In this document: positions 48,401-61,146 of the stretch, piece by piece | Layout: each line of letters starts with the position of its first letter | How positions within the stretch are numbered: the first letter of the stretch is position 1 | Assembly (NCBI RefSeq): GCF_001625215.2 | Contig: NC_030384.2 | Coordinates: forward strand, 36,924,390 to 36,988,389 | Direction of reading: 5' to 3' | DNA: 64,000 nt | Origin: Daucus carota subsp. sativus | Taxonomy: Eukaryota > Streptophyta > Magnoliopsida > Apiales > Apiaceae | Notes under the pieces: generated by a model | What the model was told of the DNA's origin: nothing | Seen by the model: only the letters and a program-made list of their open reading frames with translations | Databases searched by the model: none | Translations under genes and position numbers: made by a program

Positions 48401-51400
48401 ATGGGGGCCAATGCTCAAGGTCAATTTCACATCTTTCTTTGTTTACGCCAATTGGGTTTTTATTTTTTGTTATTTTATGAAATGGGTTGTGATTTTTATG
48501 AAAATGCAGGTGTAGCTGCTGAAGCAGAGCGTGATATCCAGAAGAAGTACTGGGCTGAGCATTCTGTCGACCTCACTGTTGAAGCCATGATGCTCGATTC
48601 CAAAGCCTCGGATCTTGATAAAGAAGAGAGGCCTGAAGTATATTCACTCCCCTTTTAGCCTTTTTTACTATTACATTTTATATCATATTCTCATGCTGTT
48701 TCTTGTTACCTTTTGTTGTTATGCCACTGAGTTTTTTAATCTAGAGTAAACAAAGTGATTTAAAAGTTGGAATTTATTCCGATAACACGATAGAGTGATT
48801 CGTTGTGTTTTGTTAATGCTGAAGTGGGAAATGGTGATGACTTACCGGATGATTTGAGGACTGTGATGATGGACTTTTATATTCGGACTTTGTAGATTAG
48901 GTGATTCGGGACAATTAATTATGTTCAAAAGGGTACTTAATCTTACTTTATAGGTGCCTCACTGAACCCTATGCTTGGACTCTTCCTGGACATGTATTAA
49001 AACTCAACAAACAGCACTAATAACATATGTCATATATACACTCTTAAAACTTTGAGGGACACCATATTTTGTGTGCTTTTAATTTTTGCTTTAGGGTTCA
49101 TCTGTAGTGATAATGGATACGAGTGATGATATGTGCTTCGAGTCGGAGGTAAACCTTGTATTGGTTTTGTTTCCAAGTTTTTTTTGGCATTGCTAGTGTT
49201 ATGCTTGGAACTTCAAGAAGGGGATATAAACCAAACTAATAGAAAACTAAAGTAGGAACTAGGAAGCTTTACAAAACATGTTATACATGGGTTTTCCATT
49301 TTTTTACGGCTTTGAGTTTATCTGATCAAAGTGAACAGATCGTCATAGTCTGTATTTCGTTGTGGTTTTACCATTGTTTACTGTTGAAAACATCTTTTTA
49401 AATCTCTTTGGTATGTTCTTTGACTGGTATTTTGATCTTTGTTGGCATATTATAAATGCACTTATCCCAACTATGATAACTTCATGTTTTTATGGACAAA
49501 ATCACAGATGTAAGTTTCAACATCTTGTTGCTAGAAAATTAATGTTCTGTTTTGTTCCGCATTATTTTTGTCGGCATCTAAAATGAGTTATCCTTGTACT
49601 CCTTTTCTCTTTCCTTTTCTCCTTTAGATTCGGGAGGGGTGTGCGTAGTAACTGTATCTGTAATTAAGCTGCATTTATTGTAGTTAATGGTTAATTTCAA
49701 AACATTTCTCTTTCTAGTTCCTATAAACTGTGTTATCAACTTGTATACACTGCTATCGAAGAAAACTCACACAATGATCTGGACAGGTACTTTCTATGCT
49801 GCCAGCATATGAAGGGAAAACTGTCCTGGAACTTGGAGCTGGAATTGGCCGTTTCACCGGTGAATTAGCTGAGAAAGCTGGTCAGATTCTGGCCCTGGAC
49901 TTCATTGATAGTGTCATTAAGAAGGTTTGTGTCCTGTACCTTGGTGAATTCAACCATCTTTTGTTTCAATTTTCCACATTAAGAAGTCTTTCTCATTATC
50001 TCATGCTGCAGAATGAGAGCATTAATGGACATCACAAGAATGCCAAATTCTTGTGTGCTGATGTCACATCTCCTGACCTGAAGATTGAAGATGAGTCGAT
50101 GGATTTGATCTTTTCAAACTGGCTACTAATGTACCTATCTGACAAAGAGGTATGTGTGCTTCTCTAACACTCCACCAATTCGTGTGAGCAGCACTATATC
50201 GAAGTAGGTTGATAAAATTGATTTCTGGAGGAGATCTTGCTATTTTATTTTCAAATAGAGTTGTATTTTTTTTGACTATTACAAACAAGATTTAGTAAAT
50301 CAAGTCACTTATAGTCATTCAGCAAACCAATATTTTACAGTCCACACATCATTTGTCATATGCATTGACACATGGATAATTGACCTGAAAATAATATTAG
50401 GTGAGAAGATATCTTTTCATTGAACAATGAATAAAAATTTGAAAATCCCATTGCAATTGCTTTTACTTTTATTTCCCGAAGTTAGGTGTATCTGATTGCT
50501 TGTGATACAGTAAATATTTTTTGCTAAAATGAGTTTTAAGCTTTTCCAGAACATATTATCTCCATGTTCTTGCTTTGTTTCAGATGATACATATAATCGG
50601 ATTATAGGTCTGTAGAGAATGCTGTTGCTAATGGATATATAGAGAATTACGCAGCAATATTTTTCTCTCTTTGTTCAAACCTAGCTTGCTTACCATGTCA
50701 ATAACCTTTCTCTAATTTTCCTTTTTTAGCATATAATAATGACATATACCTTTTCTTTTGTGGGAATATCCGTATCATCTCAATTTTCCCTAATTTTTTA
50801 TGTCAATAGATTTTTTTTTCAGTTATATTCTTACTATCCTTTTTTCTAGGTTGAAAATCTTGCAGAAAGATTGATCAAATGGTTGAAGGTTGGCGGGTAC
50901 ATTTTCTTCCGAGAATCATGTTTCCATCAATCCGGGGATCATAAACGCCGGAACAATCCTACCCACTACAGAGAGCCAAGATTTTATACCAAGGTATGGT
51001 AATTTTAGCTATACATGTTGTTTTTGTACGTAGCTAAAGAATGTATGCTGTAATAGCTACACTTTATAAACATGTATTACATCTAGCAAGCTGGACTTAT
51101 GATGTAAACTGGAAACCATCTGTTATTTGTGTGAAATTATTATTGGTAATTCAGTGTCGCGAGACACGCCAAATGGAAAAATGTGCAAGCCCCAATTGTG
51201 AAGCGCAACTCGCAATGCGCGGCTACTCTCACGATTTTTTACCAAAAATGAAATTATCTAATAATTTTCTATATTTATATTTATATAATTTTGAGAATGT
51301 TTCTTCTAATATTAAACAATAGAATAATACTTAAAATAGTTTCAAACATAAACAAAAGTCTCAAACATAGTGGAAATGTCACAAAAAAGTATCAGGCTAT

Positions 51401-54400
51401 CCTCCAATAACCTTTAGTAAGTCAAAGGCTTCCAATTTGTTTAGCTCGATCTCAGTTCCCTCAAATTCTCTCTCTTTCTTGTAAAGGTTTAAACTTATAA
51501 AGATAAGTAGGTTTTTTTTTTTTTTTTTTTGAAATTAAGGGTATTTCAGTCTTTTTGTTTTTTTTTTGTGAGATTGCTCTTTTTAGTGTGTAACCGCGAG
51601 TCATGCACGATGTTATGCCATTTTCATAATTGTACTAAATTGCTCATAGCAGCTTGCGGAGCCTTTGCCTACTCGCAAAGCGCTACCGTAATTTTAACAA
51701 CACTCGTGAGTCTAACAATAGTAGCTTCAATACGTTTGATTTTTTAGTTCATTACATAACTTCACAAAGATTCCTTCTGATTGTTGTCCCATGAAAATCG
51801 GAATGAACAGTCTACCTTCAAAATTCTAAGATGTTTTTGGAGAAGTGTCACCAAATTCTTAATATTTTTACGTATCTTTTATTAGTGTTGATAAATTAAA
51901 GCGAAACTATAACAATCTCCTTATACTTAATCTTATCAGTCTGATGAAAAGTTAAAGGTAATTTACTGTCCCGCGTACATGTTCCATAAACTTCTTGCAA
52001 TCTAGATACGATTGCATTTTTATGTGTAGCCTATAGCTCTGTAATTAGTGTCTGAACATAATTTATACTGCAGATCTTCAAAGAATGCCAAATTCGTGAT
52101 GGTTCTGGGAAGTCCTTTGAGTTATCTTTGGTTGGCTGCAAATGTATCGGGGCCTATGTCAGGAATAAGAAAAACCAAAATCAGGTATATCATCTGTTGC
52201 TTATATGCATTGTTATTTAGTAAGAATTATTAACTTAACTTCACAACTTTGCCTTTATGATGCAGATCTGCTGGTTATGGCAGAAAGTTGGTTCAGAAGA
52301 AGACAAAGGTTTTCAAAAATTCTTGGATAATGTTCAATACAAGTGTAATGGCATATTACGCTACGAGAGAATTTTTGGACAGGGCTATGTGAGCACTGGA
52401 GGGTTTGGTATGACACATTGCCTCTATTTATTCTGGTCTGCTTATTTTAGCTGATCCAAAGAAAGACCAATAAAATGTCATGTTGGTCCGTGTGCATTGT
52501 AGATACATGTGAAATGTTAATAGATTATTGCTACTAATTTATCTTTATAAAAACGTTATTACTCCTTATGTTTATAAGCGAACCAAAGATAGCTTTACAT
52601 AAAAGCAAGTTCATTAAAAGGAGAAAAAATGATCTTACTGAGATAATCTGAAATTTTTTAACATTAATTTCACTTGGTGAAATTGTGCGCTGTCTTCAAT
52701 TCTGATTCGTGACATAATCTTTATACTTCTGAATTCTGCGTGTCTAGTACAGTTTTTTTCGTCATCCTCAAATTTATATATTTTTTTTAATATTGGTATA
52801 TGAGTTTGAACATTAGAATATCCTGGAAAATATAACTTTTTGGAGATATACACAACTGCTAATTTTCTTTTGCAGAATTGTCGACCAATGTTTGACAGAG
52901 TAGCAATCATTGTTTGCTATATTTTCAGTTAAATATAAAGTATACTACTCTGAATCCCTACTTTTGGCCACACAGAAACGACGAAAGAATTTGTTGAAAA
53001 GCTGGATCTTAAGCCTGGGCAGAAAGTCTTAGATGTGGGATGTGGTATTGGTGGAGGGGACTTTTACATGGCAGAGAAGTTTGATGTTGACGTTGTTGGC
53101 ATTGATCTCTCCGTTAACATGATCTCTTTTGCTCTTGAACGGGCTATTGGACTTAAATGTTCAGTTGAATTTGAGGTTGCTGATTGCACCAAAAAGACAT
53201 ATCCTGACAGCTCATTTGACGTGATCTACAGTCGTGACACCATTCTTCACATTCAAGTAATCTCTCATAAACTTCAAATTCTCATTCTCAGTTACTTAAC
53301 ATTCAAATTTTGATTCTCAGCTACTTAACCTGTAAACAAAGGATTTATGGCCCACCACTGATTTCTGGTTCCGCAGGAGATATTGTTTAGTCTAGTTACA
53401 TATAATGTAGATCCATTTTGTTAGCTGAAAGCATGTGAAGTATGAGATTATGTTAAAGAGCACATTTAATATGTTATTATTTTTGTGTTGATAATATCTT
53501 GTATCTACTACCTTGTTTCCGGTGCCTTGTATTCATAGTTCTAAAAAGGTCAATTCGGAACTCGGCACTAATGCGAGTATGGATTTTTCTTCCGGAAAAA
53601 GGCTATTTTGCATGAATATTAGAAAAGTGATATGAATGTGTAATTCATAAAAGGTTCATGTCAGATATGATGATGTGTTTTTTGTCAGTCCAAAAATCTC
53701 AATGCTAATTTAGTCTTGTAAACCTTTATTTTTCTTCTTTATTGTTACTTTCTGAGCCTCAGAGATTCTATTTTGCTTATGAATGTTCAGGACAAACCAG
53801 CATTGTTTAGAACATTCTACAAATGGTTGAAGCCAGGAGGTAAAGTCTTGATTAGTGATTACTGCAAAGGACCTGGAACTCCCTCAGAATCATTTGCTGA
53901 GTATATTAAACAAAGAGGATATGATCTCCATGATGTTGAAGCATACGGTCAGGTATACACACTTCTTTCTAAATGTGATGCTGTTTATCCTTGGACATCC
54001 ATGAAGCATTAAGATTGTGATTTTTGGATTAATGTACAGATGCTTAGAGACGCTGGTTTCAGTAAGGTTATTGCAGAAGATCGAACTGAACAGGTGCCCA
54101 CGAAGCCTTCATTATTTTTCACATACAGTATAATCGATCTGCAGCTTTTTAATCTGAAATCAGTCTCTGTTTTTTTATTCCAGTTCCTAAAGGTTCTGCA
54201 GAAAGAATTAGATACAGTGGAGAAAGAGAAAAATGAGTTTATCCAGGACTTCTCTGAAGTGAGTACCATGATTTCCTTAAAAATCTCTGTTGCTAATTTG
54301 CCATATCATTCCCATACCGTATATTCTGATTCTAAATGATTCTGTTGTTTATTGATATGATTATACAGGAAGACTATAATGATATAGTTGGTGGTTGGAA

Positions 54401-54467
54401 GTCCAAGCTGGTGAGGAGCTCATCTGGTGAGCAGAAGTGGGGCTTGTTTATTGCCCACAAACAGTGA
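48401..54467 (+). CDS. NMT1: Phosphoethanolamine N-methyltransferase (PEAMT)
   Basis: Exons: 48401-48419, 48510-48637, 49787-49924, 50012-50149, 50850-50993, 52074-52184, 52266-52407, 52976-53256, 53791-53952, 54040-54093, 54184-54258, 54369-54467. They join to 496 residues, the size of plant PEAMT. Two class I methyltransferase domains lie in tandem. The first has SAM motif [11 protein letters not shown] at 62-72 and [12 protein letters not shown]; the second has [11 protein letters not shown] at 291-301 and [12 protein letters not shown]. In plants the first domain makes phosphomethylethanolamine and the second the later steps to phosphocholine, using S-adenosylmethionine in the cytosol. 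The product feeds phosphatidylcholine and choline. The 5' leader has a uORF, intron 1 (90 bp) is frame-preserving, and the 3' end carries a duplication of the last codons; see the separate entries. Confidence 0.97.
51140..51730. repeat. Possible insertion in PEAMT intron 5
   Basis: This part of the 1,080-bp intron differs from its surroundings. It has GCG/CGC-rich patches (GTGTCGCGAGACACGCC; CTCGCAATGCGCGGCTACTC; CTTGCGGAGCC) at both ends around an AT-rich core with a T-run of about 19 at 51510. This suggests an old inserted repeat. I see no clear terminal repeats. Confidence 0.3.
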
Positions 54468-54554
54468 TGTAAGAAGACTGCAATCTCATGTCGAGCAGAG
54501 GTGGGGCTTGTTCATTGCCCACAGTGATGTATAAGAAGACTGCAATCTCGTGTT
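54429..54554 (+). repeat. 64-bp tandem duplication spanning the PEAMT stop codon
   Basis: The unit beginning GAGCAGAAGTGGGGCTTGTT at 54429 contains the last coding codons and the TGA. It recurs at 54493, beginning GAGCAGAGGTGGGGCTTGTT, now wholly in the 3' UTR. Both copies run through ATTGCCCAC...CAGTGATGT and AAGAAGACTGCAATCTC. They differ by few substitutions and small indels. Confidence 0.92.
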
Positions 54555-54610
54555 GTTTGACTAGTTTTGTTGTATTGTACTAGCTTGGTTTGAGAAACCC
54601 TTGTTTGAAG

Positions 54611-54616
54611 AATAAA
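54611..54616 (+). promoter_or_regulatory. Poly(A) signal candidate of PEAMT
   Basis: AATAAA lies 144 bases after the stop codon, a sensible distance for a plant near-upstream element, in a T-rich context. Confidence 0.5.
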
Positions 54617-54986
54617 GTATAGCTCTTTCCTGGGGCTCTACAAATGATATTTGTTTTTCAATTAAACTTTGTACCTTCTGTTATTGCAGACTTTGATTGT
54701 TTGCATTTTACTTGTGTGAAATAATATGTGAAATAGGTTCTCATCAGAGATGCATGAACATCTGTATTTTATAAAAGAGAAGTTCTTATAATAGAATTTC
54801 CATAAGTATTTATAATAGAATAGGAAAGACAGGCCATACATATGGTGTATCACAGAGTCACATTCATCACTGGACTCATTTGAAGCACTTGAAGTGAAAT
54901 TAAGGAAGAATAAAACTTCTGAGAAATTAAAGTTTATGATGCATTGCTGCACGTAACATACGCATCAACAATGTTGGGGAACATCT

Positions 54987-56547
54987 TCAATCTCCAGTAC
55001 TGCCTTCACCATCATCATAGTCATCCTCTTCAGTTGTAGCATCCTGATACTGCTGATACTCTGCGACCAGATCATTCATATTGCTCTCTGCTTCAGTGAA
55101 TTCCATCTCATCCATTCCTTCTCCTGTATACCAATGCAAGAAAGCCTTTCGCCTGAACATAGCTGTAAACTGTTCACTCACTCGTCGAAACATCTCCTGG
55201 ATGGAGGTTGAATTGCCAATGAATGTGGAAGACATGGAGAGCCCTCTTGGAGGAATGTCACAGACGCTAGACTTTACATTGTTGGGAATCCACTCGACAA
55301 AATAAGATGAGTTCTTGTTCTGTACATTCAGGATCTGTTCATCGACCTCTTTCGTGCTCATTTTGCCTCTAAACATTGCTGAGGCTGTCAGGTAGCGACC
55401 ATGTCGCGGGTCAGCTGCACACATCATGTTCTTGGAATCCCACATTTGTTGTGTCAGTTCCGGGACAGTCAAGTTTCTGTACTGCTGTGATCCTCTCGAC
55501 GTCAGAGGAGCAAACCCCACCATGAAAAAGTGAAGTCTTGGGAATGGAATCAAGTTCACTGCTAGCTTCCTGAGGTCTGAATTCAGCTGACCAGGAAAAC
55601 GCAAGCAGCAAGTCACTCCACTCATAGTACCCGAAATCAGATGATTCAAGTCTCCAACTGTTCAGAACACACAAATCAGATCAGAATGTTGTCAAATAAT
55701 GTAAATGCTTAAGCTGAATGGCAATCTGGTTGATCAAACATATTAGTAACACTTACAGCTGGGAGTTGATAGTTTGAGTGTCCTGAAGCAGATATCGTAA
55801 AGAGCTTCATTGTCAAGGACCATGCACTCATCAGCATTCTCTACCAGCTGATGAACAGAGAGGGTGGCATTGTAGGGCTCTACAACCGTGTCAGAAACCT
55901 TAGGAGATGGGAACACAGAGAAAGTAAGCATCATTCTGTCAGGGTATTCTTCCCTTATCTTTGAAATAAGCAAAGTTCCCATTCCAGATCCAGTGCCACC
56001 TCCAAGAGAATGACATACTTGAAAACCTGAAATAATTATGAAAACTCAGAATAATAGCCTTTTTGATTTGACTTTCTGAAATTAACTCAATGCTAATTGA
56101 TGAAAAAAATTTAAGGAAATTGAAGCTTGTAACACTGATCAGTCATCACTAACCTTGTAAACATTCACAATTCTCAGCTTCCTTTCTAACAACATCAAGA
56201 ACAGAGTCAATAAGCTCAGCACCCTCAGTATAATGCCCCTTTGCCCAATTGTTGCCAGCTCCTGACTGTCCGAAGATAAAGTTATCAGGCCTGAAAATCT
56301 GTCCATGCGGGCCTGTCTTGACGCTGTCCATGGTGCCTGGCTCGAGGTCCATGAGCACTGCCCGTGGCACGTACCTCCCACCGCTAGCTTCATTGTAGTA
56401 CACATTGATTCTATCAAGCTGAAGGTCAGAATTTCCCACGTACTGGCCAGTAGGGTCAATGCCATGCTCATCACAAACAACTTCCCAGAACTTTGATCCA
56501 ATCTGGTTCCCGCATTGCCCTCCCTGGATGTGAAGAATCTCGCGCAT
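54987..56547 (-). CDS. TUBB: Beta-tubulin
   Basis: Exons on the minus strand: 56547-56154, 56026-55757 and 55657-54987. They join to 444 residues. The protein starts [20 protein letters not shown], including the MREI tetrapeptide that in animals mediates co-translational tubulin mRNA autoregulation. It contains the GTP-binding loop GGGTGSGMG and the usual [11 protein letters not shown] and [21 protein letters not shown] segments (shown here in part), and ends in an acidic tail ([14 protein letters not shown]) where tubulins are usually modified. It pairs with alpha-tubulin in microtubules. The three-exon layout is the normal plant beta-tubulin arrangement. The stop is 520 bases from the PEAMT stop on the other strand. 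Confidence 0.98.
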
Positions 56548-56646
56548 TTTGGCTCGTAAAGAGGAAGTGATCAGGGACCAGAATGGTGAAGAAATATGTT
56601 GAGTACTTTGTAGTTGAGACTGTTGGAACATACAGAATTTTAAGTG

Positions 56647-56656
56647 GTATATAAAC
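56647..56656 (-). promoter_or_regulatory. TATA box candidate of the beta-tubulin gene
   Basis: On the minus strand the sequence reads TTTATATACC about 100 bases upstream of the ATG at 56547. It is the only TATA-like motif in the expected range. Confidence 0.4.
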
Positions 56657-57366
56657 AGTTGAATAACTGGCCTGCAGTTGGATTGGAAGGTAAGGATTGA
56701 AGTTGCGGAATTTAATCGGACGGCGGAGAAGCAACCGTTTACTGAGAGATGGTAGCTGTGTCATTTAGTTGACCATTTGGTTATGAGAAATGAGAATCAT
56801 ATGACATGCCACTGGGCATTGATCTTGTGATCGCCGGCCAATCCCCATCACTACTTATCTCTACTCTTTGTATCACATGCTGCGTTCTTAATCATGAAAA
56901 CGTTAAAATTTACATGGTATTTCAGTAGTATCAGCATACTGATATGCCTCGGAAAGTCGTATAGTTTTGCTGTGCGTTAATGATTCCTTTTTTCCTCAGA
57001 GTTGTCCCATATCAGTTGTAGGAAACGCGAAACTAGGTCTAAAACGAACTATTACAGAGTTATGCTCGTTTAGTATGTTAAACATCAACACAACCGAAAC
57101 TTCACTCGATTCATACATAAATATCTTAAAACATCACGAACATGACTTTTTAACCCAAATTTGACATGAAATGACTCGATTATTATAATTTTATCCCTCA
57201 AAACTTGTATAATCAAATTTACAAAATTGAACTCAAAAGCCAACAGGGCGATTCAACACTTTCTTGCAAACCTCCGATGCAAGGATTACATAGGTAATTA
57301 AAAGTTGCCAAGCAGATTAAACATGAGCCTCTATGGAAACATAACTATACATTTTATATTGAAAGC
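56657..57366. other. Spacer between beta-tubulin and the hydrolase gene
   Basis: Contains the beta-tubulin promoter and the 3' UTR of the minus-strand hydrolase. No further gene or repeat is apparent. Confidence 0.5.
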
Positions 57367-60300
57367 TTAACCTTGCATTCTCTTGTTCAACCATTCAATA
57401 ATGTCTTCTGCAACTTCTTTCCGTTCGGGTTCAAAGAGTATGTCATGTAAGAGCTCGGGGTATAATTTGATGCTTTTGTCTGTCGAGGAAGCTTCTTTAT
57501 ATAGTTTCCGGGAACCTTCTGGGTCAGTTACAGCATCTGCGGAGCCATGAAGGACTAAAAATGGCACTCTCAATCTTCTCAGATTTCGTTGCAAGTATGA
57601 GGTGATTCGGAGGATCTCATAACCAGTTCTTATTCTGACAAATCCTGTATAAACTAATGGATCGGAATACTTGGCCAGCAGTGCCTCTGGATCCCGAGTA
57701 GATACAACACCCTTCTTGTTTGCAGCACTTAATTGATACTTTGGCAATAAGAAGGAGAAAATTGGAGCAAGTACTGGAAATATCGGATGTGCTGGTTTAA
57801 TGCCTATTGCCGGAGATGTCAATACAAGACCTCTTATATGTGTCTCAACCACTGGGTCAAGTGCTGCCTGTTGAAAAATGTCCATAATTTCATATATAAG
57901 CAATCAGATCAAGAACTATTTAAAAATAATAAAACTCAGCATTAGGTAGCATGTGATGCATAATATTCAAGTTAATGGTACCTTAAGGAGAACAGCTGCA
58001 CCCATTGAGTGTCCAAAGCAAAAACAAGGAAGTCCTGTATTCTCGGCTAAAACCTTCTCCATAACTAATTTCTACATAAAAAACGGAGGCATCATTCAAT
58101 AAACGTTGTCTGCAAACATCATCATATTATTGAATGTTTCTGTATCTTTTAAATAATCTAGCATACCACATCCAGGACTGCATCATCAAGAGAGTCAACA
58201 TAGGCATGTAACCCATCGCTTCCACCATGTCCTGAATTATGTCAAGGATTGAAAAATTAGATACAAGATGTGAAGTTGATAGATGAGAATAATTTATAAA
58301 GTTTAGAATCATCAGACTGTCATTAGCTAAAGGTTTTGCATGCAAGAAGATAAAGAAGGTAAGATTTCATAGATGCCAAAACTACATCCAGAACATTAAC
58401 AATCAAATTATGTGATGGACTGCTGGAGGTTTTACACACATTTTTTCTTTTTGTTTTCCGGAAAGATTATCAGAAAAGCCTCTAATGATAAAATATTGAA
58501 AGAGTCACAGGGAAATGAAGAGGGGCTAAAATCCAAATACACACAATCAGTTCAAACTTGTTTGAGATACAATAAATTCAGGAGATACTTGAGAAAGTAT
58601 AACTCATGCACTAGTCTCGACAAAAATTAGTCTGGTTATAAGTATGATTCTAGATGTTATGCTGGACATACTTTTAACACATAATAAATTAATGACCACC
58701 AAACTGGGAGGTCGAGGGTACAAGCTCTAGTAGACGCATCTGTGCCTGAGTATTAAATTTACTGTAATTGACCTCAAAACCAAATTTATATTAGAATAAT
58801 AAAAAATTGAGCATGTTGCTCGACGTCTGAACTGCCTACATAACCATGCATGTTCAATGACTAGCAAATTTTGTCAACAAAAACGTCCAGCACTTCTACT
58901 TTAAAAAAAGGGATCAGGGTCTATTTAAAAGAAGTAACAATTGCTTTATAGTTAGTAATTTTGCATATGGTTCGTCCATCAATGTGAAACTAGAAGTGTT
59001 TTAAAACTTAATTTATGTCAATCATAAGGCCCTTCACCATTCTTGAAGAGGCCAGATGTAAAGACTTAAATGATAATCTTACGTAATAGGAGAAGCCTCA
59101 CATGTTACAGTGTGCGCCAATAGGCCTTCAAATGCAAAATTTGCAACCCCTGCAACATCCAGATACATATGCATAGTTGAATGGGGATCTCTTGACTTAA
59201 AAAAGTACTGAAGCTAATAATATTATTATCTTTGAAGAAATATCAGAAGATGCAGGGGTTGCAGATTCTAACAAGCAACAGCGAGGGGTAACTAAATTTT
59301 AAAGTATCATCAAAGATGAAACACAGTTCAACTTTAGATATCACCTATCTCATATAAATTTGGACATTCTTTTGACATGTCATTATTTACGCACTTCTGC
59401 TCATCTCTAGTTTCTACTGTATCACAATATATCTGTTCTTCCCTCTTTCATGTCATAATAAGTTCGCCGACACTTCTCTTTTCTTGTTTATTTTTTCCAC
59501 ACACAAAAAGCATAATAAACATGTCTATCGTGTGCACGTCTTGGGGGGACATAATGAACATCATATATAATATTGTTCGATTTGCTTAACATAGTTTTTG
59601 TGGAATAAAATACCTCGACAATATGGGTTTTAGTTCATCAACCATTTACTATAAGGCATAAATGATAGTCTTCATGGAATGGAAATCCTATTGACAAAAC
59701 TATTGGTCAGACTATCAACCTTTAGGTCTGGCTTTAAGGAGATTACGGTTCATTTTTGAACTAGGGTTCACTTTACTTCATAAAAAATGTGGCAGACAAA
59801 AAGTAGAGGATGACTGGCAATAACATTTTTACATTTGTAGGAATATAACTGCGACTAATACCGTTAATGTCAGCTAATGAATTCATTAAGCTCACCAATC
59901 GAGTCGATTCCAATGACCTTGAATCCATTTGCATTAAGCTGCTTTGCAAAATCACTGTACCTTCCACTAAACAAAAGTAGCACACAAGGAATATGATAAA
60001 AAAGATATAATTCAACTTAACACAGAGAATTTTGAGGAAACACATTACAAACCTGTGCTCATTTAGACCATGTAAAAGAAGAACTACCCCTCTGCGTCAA
60101 AGTTAAACACACTATTAAGTGATTACAGAAGACTCACATTGAACATGTAATAAACCAGTCAAAGGGCAGCTGCAAGTCATTTGATCTCATACTTGGTAAT
60201 AGCAGATTTAGTTGTCATAAATACAAAACCACGAAACTGTTTCCCCAATGTTCAAAGATAATTATGTTGTAAATATACAGACTCTAGTTTAAAGACAGAT

Positions 60301-61146
60301 CATGTAAATTACAACTTCAACATCTTTCCAAGGGGGTGTTTGGATTGTCATGGGAATGACAATCACGAATAGAAATGGAGAGTATGGGAATGAGAATGGG
60401 AATGGGAATGAAATCCCACAGTGTAATTAAGGAATGATTTACCCATGTCATGAGAATGAGATTCCCATTTCGAGCAACTAAATTCCTACATCCAACACTA
60501 AAACATGGGAAAAGGGTTCTGATTTCCTTGAACCAAGCTCATTTACCATGAACCAAAAACCCCCTCGGATTAACATCTTCAACACAAAATGCATTAGCAC
60601 ACATTTTTTGATATGCAAAGCAATTTAACAAGCTGCATTGATACACTACATCACAATACAATACGATATGCTTTTATATCGGGTCAAATCCATACTCAAT
60701 CAAGAATCTATACCCATCCACACAAAAAATAAACTCTTCTCCACAAAAAAATCATGATTAATTTCACACTTGTTAGTCACAACAAAACTTGACTACCTGA
60801 CTTTGACAGACACAGGAGTCCAGGATTGAACAAACAAAGTAGTAGCCTCCCCTCTAGCATTCGTCGTAAAAAGCGAAAAATCCCTCAAACAATCCTCACA
60901 GGCAGCAGCCTCCTCCTTGACCCTCTTGATTGCAAGAGCTCTCCTGTCTGCTACCTCCATCTCCTTCTCTCTCTCCATCAAATTCCCTGTTTTCCCTGCT
61001 GCCCCTCTGATTTTAAGACTCAAGGGTTGGTTTTTCTTGGTTGGAAAAGCCAAGATTCTTGTTAATTTTGGTGCTTGACTGTTCCATCCAACATGATCAC
61101 TGATCAAAATATCATGCCTCAGCGGCGGAGTCTTCAAGCAAATCAT
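57367..61146 (-). CDS. Alpha/beta-hydrolase, monoacylglycerol-lipase / caffeoylshikimate-esterase-like family
   Basis: Exons on the minus strand: 61146-60797, 60091-60053, 59966-59896, 58231-58167, 58071-57982, 57867-57367. They join to 371 residues. The hydrolase fold starts at VVLLLHGLNEHSGRYSDFA, with the oxyanion HG motif. The nucleophile elbow is GHSMG with Ser197, the acid is Asp316 in LHGSADAVTDP, and the base is His346 in LLHDILFEPE, so the catalytic triad is complete. The N-terminal 90 residues are extra and contain a charged, possibly helical stretch; a plastid-targeting sequence is possible. An internal Met at residue 57 is an alternative start. Family members hydrolyse monoacylglycerols, lysophospholipids or caffeoylshikimate. 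The exact substrate cannot be told from sequence. Exon 2 is only 39 nt, and intron 3 (59895-58232) is the longest. Confidence 0.9.
60335..60505. repeat. Possible MITE fragment in intron 1 of the hydrolase gene
   Basis: GGGGTGTTTGGATTGTCATG opens a stretch rich in GGGAATG/GAGAATG repeats. It ends in ACATCCAACACT, a weak inverted match to the left end. GGTGTTTGGATTG starts are common for plant hAT-like MITEs. Boundaries are uncertain. Confidence 0.35.

Noticed and set aside
48121-48411. 96-codon minus-strand ORF across the PEAMT leader
   Set aside because: It is antisense to the leader, TATA box and uORF, and its protein resembles nothing known.
51041-51322. Two short ORFs in PEAMT intron 5
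   Set aside because: They are intronic, have no family resemblance, and the flanking exons join cleanly without them.
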